Shown: positions 6,529 through 10,328 of the stretch, piece after piece | How the letters are laid out: every line of letters starts with the position of its first letter | How positions within the stretch are numbered: position 1 is the first letter of the stretch | From: a bacterium | GTDB taxonomy: Bacteria > Cyanobacteriota > Vampirovibrionia > Obscuribacterales > Obscuribacteraceae | Direction: 5' to 3' | DNA length: 10,328 nt | NCBI GenBank assembly: GCA_030431355.1 | Contig: JAUIJG010000175.1 | Location: forward strand, 1 to 10,328 | Notes under the pieces: model-generated | The model's database searches: none | What the model was told of the DNA's origin: nothing | What the model saw: only the letters and a program-made list of their open reading frames with translations | Program-made: the position numbers and the translations under genes

Positions 6529-7266
6529 TCAGTTTATACGAATGCGTATCAGGGTGACATCATCGTTTTTCAATTCCGGTACATTATCTTCATCTCTGCA
6601 ATCGCGCAGCTCCTGCACCAGTCTCTCAAAATCAGACTGATTTTCAAGGGTAAGAATTCTTTCTTGAACATCCCCTGAAGAATTTGCTTCCAGTCCGCGG
6701 ACATACCAGGCAGCTAAGGCATCGGTCATCAAGAAAAAAATGTCTCCCGGGGTCCATTTTCCTCTCTCCAGGACAATTCCTGAAATATTGCCGAATTCCT
6801 TGTTCCTTTGTATCTCTCTAGAGCCGATTAGCTCGGGGCTGTTGTTAAAATCGGCGCTCAACTCAATGGGGATCGCTCTGAGAAGCTTACTTTCACTTAT
6901 GTGAAAGAGGTTGCAATCCCCCTGGTAAGCCAACTCATAGGTCTGGCTCTCCTTGTACAGGGTCATTCCCATGAATGCCGCCCAGGCTCCCTCTGCTGCT
7001 TTTTCCCTGGCATACCAGGGTAATTCCAGGGCATCTACCTTCTCGGCCCAACGGCGGGCGAGATCTCTTACCGAATTATCTTTTAAAAATCCTTCGGTAA
7101 GTAGTTCGGCCCAGAGTCCGGAAAAGGAACTTTCGGTGGCTCCATCGGCTATGGCGAATCTGTATTCGTTCTCCGATAGGGCACCAACACAAAAACAGTC
7201 TTCATATTCTTCTTCGCTACATCCCAATTTTTGGATGTTGTAGGCGTCGCAGTCTAAGAAAGTCAT
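6529..7266 (-). CDS. PP2C-like protein phosphatase of a vWA-PP2C-kinase operon
   Basis: The 245-residue protein shows the spaced acidic motifs of the PPM/PP2C metal-dependent Ser/Thr phosphatases. These are Glu22-Asp23 near the N-terminus, AIADGATESSFSG (38-50, with the Asp-Gly metal ligand), a GAWAAF helix, YQGDCNLFHI (114-123, the 'GD' core strand), FFLMTDALAAW (177-187) and NDDVTLIRI (234-242). The usual 'SDG' at the third metal motif is TDA here, so Gly is replaced by Ala, but the Asp is kept and activity is plausible. It is compact and soluble with no signal peptide. It lies 31 bp after the vWA gene and 4 bp before the kinase gene, and presumably reverses kinase phosphorylation of the vWA protein, the kinase or other targets. 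Its start ATG has a purine-rich GAGAGA but no strong Shine-Dalgarno sequence. Confidence 0.85.
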   Translation of the reverse strand: MTFLDCDAYNIQKLGCSEEEYEDCFCVGALSENEYRFAIADGATESSFSGLWAELLTEGFLKDNSVRDLARRWAEKVDALELPWYAREKAAEGAWAAFMGMTLYKESQTYELAYQGDCNLFHISESKLLRAIPIELSADFNNSPELIGSREIQRNKEFGNISGIVLERGKWTPGDIFFLMTDALAAWYVRGLEANSSGDVQERILTLENQSDFERLVQELRDCRDEDNVPELKNDDVTLIRIRIN

Positions 7267-7297
7267 TCTCTCTATCTCTTTCCGTCAGGCTTGCCCA

Positions 7298-8140
7298 CTA
7301 ACGCATGTTAGCCGGTCGGGTGCCGATGTCGAGGAATCTGATTACAGATACCAGGTCGGCATTAAAAACAAAGCCCCTGGTGTTGTAAGAGACCGGTATC
7401 CCTTCTTTCTCCACCATCTTTCGCATGTATTCCGGCAGGGTGCTCGACATGGAGAACAGTAGTTGTGCCTGATGATCGGGAAGATAATCAGGATTGTCGG
7501 GATATTCTATCGGTCTGTGGTTGGAGGAAGATATATGTAGGTTGAAGAGGAGCACCTCTCCATCCGAGCTGGAGAGAGTCATGAGGTCATAGGCGGATTG
7601 AAAGGGGTCACCGTCGGTGGACTCTCCGTCGGAAATATTGATGACAATCGGTGGAAAGCAATCCGGATGCTCTGCCAACCAGTTGACCACATTGGAGGTG
7701 GCTTTTTCCAGGGCGGAGTTCATGGGGGTGCCGCCATAACTCATGGGCTCAAACCAGATGGGAAGCTTAAAACTCTGCTCCACCATCTCTCCCCGACTGT
7801 TCTCGACCGTTCTTTTGCGCTCTTCCAGGCGGGCCGGGTTATTGCCGATTTCGCTTATCTTAACCAGCTCTTTGCCTTTCAGGGCGCCGGTGAAAGCAGG
7901 TCCAACGCTTTTGCCGCCATAGCCTATGACCGACACATAATAGTAGTCCCTGATCCCTTCTGACTTGGTACATTTTATTACCAGGTTCTGAAGCAATCGG
8001 TTTATGGCATCGGCGACGCCCATGGCCTTTGTCTTTATACCGGTGACAGAACCGAAGGAGTCCTGCATGGAGCCTGATTGGTCAATCAGAAAGACAAAAC
8101 ATGACGGATGAGTTCTACTAATCTCTGCGATGTATGGCAT
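7298..8140 (-). CDS. TerY-like von Willebrand factor A domain protein
   Basis: This 280-residue cytosolic protein is a vWA domain with an intact metal-ion-dependent adhesion site: DQSGSM (20-25, D-x-S-x-S), Thr138 in GGTPM (136-140) and Asp171 in ISDGES (169-174). The start, MPYIAEISRTHPS..., runs directly into the first strand, as in TerY-type vWA proteins. A C-terminal extension beyond about residue 240 has no recognised fold. vWA proteins with this MIDAS bind partner proteins through a divalent metal and often act as phosphorylated scaffolds. It is first in an operon with a PP2C phosphatase and a Ser/Thr kinase, the TerY-P composition. The ATG has no upstream Shine-Dalgarno sequence; a -10-like TATTAT (minus strand, 8153-8148) would give an essentially leaderless transcript. 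Confidence 0.88.
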   Translation of the reverse strand: MPYIAEISRTHPSCFVFLIDQSGSMQDSFGSVTGIKTKAMGVADAINRLLQNLVIKCTKSEGIRDYYYVSVIGYGGKSVGPAFTGALKGKELVKISEIGNNPARLEERKRTVENSRGEMVEQSFKLPIWFEPMSYGGTPMNSALEKATSNVVNWLAEHPDCFPPIVINISDGESTDGDPFQSAYDLMTLSSSDGEVLLFNLHISSSNHRPIEYPDNPDYLPDHQAQLLFSMSSTLPEYMRKMVEKEGIPVSYNTRGFVFNADLVSVIRFLDIGTRPANMR

Positions 8141-8200
8141 AGTTTAAATAATAACCAATATAATCAACTTATAGTACTTGATTAGCTCCGGAGCATTTAT
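8141..8200. promoter_or_regulatory. Divergent promoter region between the vWA operon and the TPR gene
   Basis: This 60-bp AT-rich stretch must drive both directions. On the plus strand it has a perfect TATAAT (8159-8164) and a TATAGT (8170-8175), neither with a good -35. On the minus strand a TATTAT (8153-8148) ends 7 bp from the vWA ATG. A 10-bp perfect palindrome, GCTCCGGAGC (8185-8194), contains the GGAG Shine-Dalgarno sequence (8190-8193) of the TPR gene, 7 nt from its ATG. Because the two promoters would overlap, one regulator could control both units. Confidence 0.4.
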
Positions 8201-9385
8201 ATGACCACCGAAAGTAACTTAGAGTTAGAAAAAGGACTTCAAAAATTGGATACAGGCGACTATGAAGAAGCCTGCCAGTCTTTCGATTCGTATGTAAAGT
8301 CGAGAAAGCCGGGTAACAAGGACTATGCCAACGGCCTGTTCTGGCTGGGTCAAGCTCAGTTGAAGCTGGATGACCAGGAAGGCGCCAGAGAGACTCTGGA
8401 GAGAGCTGAAAAGGAATATCGAAAGCTTAAAAATTGCGATGAGGAGCTGGCCGGAGCCTTGACAAGGGCTGCAGAAGCGCATAGTAACCTGGATGAGCAT
8501 CTTACAGCCGATCAAAAATTAGAGGAGGCTCTCGAGCTTGGCAGAGAAGCTTGCGGTCCATTTTCAACCCAGCTGGCCGATACGATTTCGATTCATGGCA
8601 TGAGTCATCTCAAGCAAAACCTTTTCGATTCTGCTGAGAAGAAATTGTCCAAGGCATTCGGTTTGCGAAGAGGTTTGCATGGCACAAAACACTCCGAAAT
8701 CGCCCAGTCGATGAATCAGCTGAGCGCATTCTATGCCCAGTCGGGCAAGTTCGCTCCGGCTGAGGTGATGGCCAGGCAAGCCCTGGAAATGCAGGAGTCC
8801 ATAATAGGCAGCGAGCACCCGGAGTATGGTGCCACCCTTTTGAATCTCGCCACTGTTTTCGTCAAGCAGGGAAGAATGACCAAAGCGGAACCCTATGCCA
8901 CAGAAGCGCTCGAGGTTTTGGAAGCGCGTTTGCCGGACAGTCATTCATCCCATATCGCGGCTCTGGATAGACTGGGATCTGTGATGCTCTCCACCAATAA
9001 GAATGAAGAAGCCCGGGATACTTACAATAAAGCATTGCTTCTATCGCAGGCTCGTTGGGGAAAAGACAGCGCTCACACAGCCGCCAGTCTAATCGGTCTG
9101 GGACTGGCCAATCTCAACTGCGGAGACTATAGAAGCTCCGAGAAATATCTCTCCATCGCGTTGGATCTTCTTCAACATTCTCCGGAGCTAGATTCCACCA
9201 TCGAGTATTCATTGCTTCAGCAGCTTGCTTGCAGTTATGTCTTTCAGCTCAAATTAGGCGATGCTGTAAGGTTGGTGCCTGATTCTTTGCGAGCAAGACA
9301 TACCGCTAACTTCAACGAGACCATCGACACCCTGAACAAAGTCATAGACTTTGTCGGCTCCCAGGTCGAGAATGTCAGAAAGTAA
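8201..9385 (+). CDS. Tetratricopeptide-repeat (TPR_12, kinesin-light-chain-type) protein
   Basis: The 394-residue soluble protein is built of TPRs with no signal peptide or membrane segment. An N-terminal TPR block (about residues 4-115) is followed by repeats of about 42 residues with the TPR_12/kinesin light chain signature 'G..HPEYGATLLNLATVFVKQG....AE.Y...AL.': near 167-200, 208-241, 251-284 and 293-326. A shorter helical C-terminus follows (333-390). Such arrays are protein-binding scaffolds. GGAG (8190-8193) at 7 nt supports ATG 8201. The gene diverges from the vWA-PP2C-kinase operon and is therefore a candidate partner or substrate scaffold of the kinase, although only position supports this. 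Its stop is 10 bp from the stop of the convergent repeat-protein gene. Confidence 0.9.
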   Translation: MTTESNLELEKGLQKLDTGDYEEACQSFDSYVKSRKPGNKDYANGLFWLGQAQLKLDDQEGARETLERAEKEYRKLKNCDEELAGALTRAAEAHSNLDEHLTADQKLEEALELGREACGPFSTQLADTISIHGMSHLKQNLFDSAEKKLSKAFGLRRGLHGTKHSEIAQSMNQLSAFYAQSGKFAPAEVMARQALEMQESIIGSEHPEYGATLLNLATVFVKQGRMTKAEPYATEALEVLEARLPDSHSSHIAALDRLGSVMLSTNKNEEARDTYNKALLLSQARWGKDSAHTAASLIGLGLANLNCGDYRSSEKYLSIALDLLQHSPELDSTIEYSLLQQLACSYVFQLKLGDAVRLVPDSLRARHTANFNETIDTLNKVIDFVGSQVENVRK

Positions 9386-9395
9386 TTGATAGAGT

Positions 9396-10328
9396 CTAGA
9401 AATTCAGCATTCTCATGCTTCGATTGAGGCTCTGGTTGACACCGCGTCTGATACCTCGATTGACACCTCTGGAGACACTTCTATTTACTGTTCTTGCTGA
9501 TCTTTGCACAGTTCTGGCTCCTGGCACCCGGGTCACAGGATTTGGTCTTGCCACGGGGGCAGGGCTACCTTGTTGCCCGGGAATTCCGGTGATAGCGGCA
9601 TTTGCCGCAGCCGGCTGCATGGTGGTGCCGTTGGGCATGACATTCATAAGCATATTGATGACAGTACCGGCCAGGCTTGAGCCGTTGCCTCCGCCCATCA
9701 TTCCCAGTGCTCCCATGGCGCCCATGTTATTACCCGGCATTCCCATATTAGGTTGCATGCCCGCTCCCATGGGATTCATCGGCATCTGACCAGGCATACC
9801 CATATTAGGTTGCATACCTGCTCCCATGGAATTCATCGGCATCTGGGCGGGCATCCCCATATTAGGTTGCATGCCTGCTCCCATAGAATTCATCGGCATC
9901 TGGGCAGGCATACCCATGTTCGGCATCTGATTGGTAATGCTCTGGTTTCCCTGCTCTTGTTTCAGAACTTCGCCCAGTAAAGGCGCTTTGTTAGAGCCGG
10001 TGTTACCCATGGATGAAGGTTGGGTCCAGCCTGACTGACCGACTATGGTATTGGCTCCTGCTCCGGCGCCGGTACCGGCTGCGGTTTGAGATGCGACAGC
10101 ACCGGAAGAGGGTTGGGTCCAGCCTGCTGACTGACTGGTGGAAACTCCCTGGGAGGCAGTGGCGCCGGAAGAAGGTTGAGTCCAACCGGATTGATTGTCG
10201 GCAGCACCGGAAGAAGGTTGTGTCCAACCGGACTGATTGTCGGCAGCACCGGAAGAAGGTTGTGTCCAACCGGACTGATTGTCGGCAGCACCGGAAGACG
10301 GTTGAGTCCAACCGGATTGATTGTCGTC
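9396..10328 (-). CDS. Low-complexity repeat protein, 3' part (start beyond window)
   Basis: Read on the minus strand, the frame is open from the right edge to TAG at 9398-9396, giving 310 visible residues. It has four zones: tandem NQSGWTQPSSGAAD units (residues about 3-60, with two decayed WTQPSS copies further on); a Ser/Gln/Asn/Gly region; Met-rich repeats of MPMNSMGAGMQPNMGMPAQ (19 residues); and a Pro/Ala linker leading to a strongly basic tail (from about RVPGARTVQRSARTVNRSVS) almost without acidic residues. The ATG at 10010 lies inside this frame and is not the start, because the same WTQPSS motif continues in frame upstream. No family is recognised and the sequence looks disordered. 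The basic tail could bind nucleic acid or membranes, and Met-rich repeats can bind copper, but both are speculation. Confidence 0.8.
   Translation of the reverse strand, partial: DDNQSGWTQPSSGAADNQSGWTQPSSGAADNQSGWTQPSSGAADNQSGWTQPSSGATASQGVSTSQSAGWTQPSSGAVASQTAAGTGAGAGANTIVGQSGWTQPSSMGNTGSNKAPLLGEVLKQEQGNQSITNQMPNMGMPAQMPMNSMGAGMQPNMGMPAQMPMNSMGAGMQPNMGMPGQMPMNPMGAGMQPNMGMPGNNMGAMGALGMMGGGNGSSLAGTVINMLMNVMPNGTTMQPAAANAAITGIPGQQGSPAPVARPNPVTRVPGARTVQRSARTVNRSVSRGVNRGIRRGVNQSLNRSMRMLNF
9742..9919 (-). repeat. 57-bp in-frame tandem repeat encoding Met-rich units
   Basis: Near-identical 57-bp units begin at 9742, 9799 and 9856, with a partial copy from 9913. Each encodes the 19-residue Met/Gly/Asn/Pro-rich unit. 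Copies differ mostly by single substitutions, such as Ser to Pro and Ala to Gly, indicating recent duplication within the gene. Confidence 0.85.
10165..10328 (-). repeat. 42-bp in-frame tandem repeat encoding NQSGWTQPSSGAAD
   Basis: The unit starts CCGGAAG at 10165, 10207, 10249 and 10291, a period of exactly 42 bp. The second and third copies are identical over all 42 bp and the first differs by two bases. The array runs off the window, so the copy number is unknown. Older, degenerate WTQPSS copies lie at about 10103-10121 and 10011-10028. Confidence 0.85.

Noticed and set aside
10003..10311. A Cys/Arg-rich minus-strand repeat frame (FFRCCRQS units)
   Set aside because: It is an out-of-frame reading of the 42-bp repeats. 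The NQSGWTQPSSGAAD frame continues unbroken into the downstream gene and is the better coding frame.
9742..10328. CRISPR-like appearance of the regular repeats
   Set aside because: Both arrays are contiguous tandem repeats without unique spacers. Periods of 57 and 42 bp are multiples of three and keep one open frame.

Overview
The window holds nine protein genes, two of them cut by the window edges. I see no rRNA, tRNA, CRISPR array or insertion sequence. Base composition looks balanced (judged by eye). The mix suggests a deep-branching, cyanobacteria-related lineage such as Obscuribacterales/Melainabacteria: an HflX with the long N-terminal extension seen in cyanobacteria and clostridia, a PknB-type Ser/Thr kinase with an unusual sensor-like domain, kinesin-light-chain-type TPRs and low-complexity repeat proteins. 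That assignment is inference and no marker in the window proves it.

Layout. Positions 1-294 (+) are the tail of a TonB/TolA-C-terminal-like protein, followed 37 bp later by a GlcD-type FAD-linked oxidase (332-1783, +). Its stop overlaps the stop of a convergent two-gene unit on the minus strand: a secreted Pro/Gly-rich protein (2951-2268) and a DUF3592-like membrane protein (2241-1780). A 360-bp intergenic region follows. It carries a good minus-strand promoter, two inverted repeats, an 11-bp direct repeat with 22-bp period, and a strong Shine-Dalgarno sequence for hflX (3312-5081, +, TTG start).

The most interesting part is the minus-strand operon 8140-5091: a vWA protein with an intact MIDAS, then a small PP2C-like phosphatase, then a PknB-like Ser/Thr kinase. 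This is the composition of the TerY-phosphorylation (TerY-P) triad known from tellurite/stress-response neighbourhoods. Here the kinase carries an N-terminal double Clp_N repeat, the substrate/adaptor-binding domain of ClpA/ClpC, with no AAA+ ATPase. By recalled alignment, both glutamates that form the phosphoarginine pockets in ClpC are kept. This suggests a kinase-phosphatase-vWA switch coupled to recognition of phosphorylated proteins or Clp partners.

A TPR scaffold gene (8201-9385, +) diverges from the operon across 60 bp. Convergent to it is the 3' part of a large low-complexity gene (10328-9396, minus, running off the window). It has 42-bp repeats encoding NQSGWTQPSSGAAD, 57-bp Met-rich repeats and an Arg-rich basic tail. 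Its reading frame stays open to the window edge, so the ATG at 10010 is an internal methionine and not its start.
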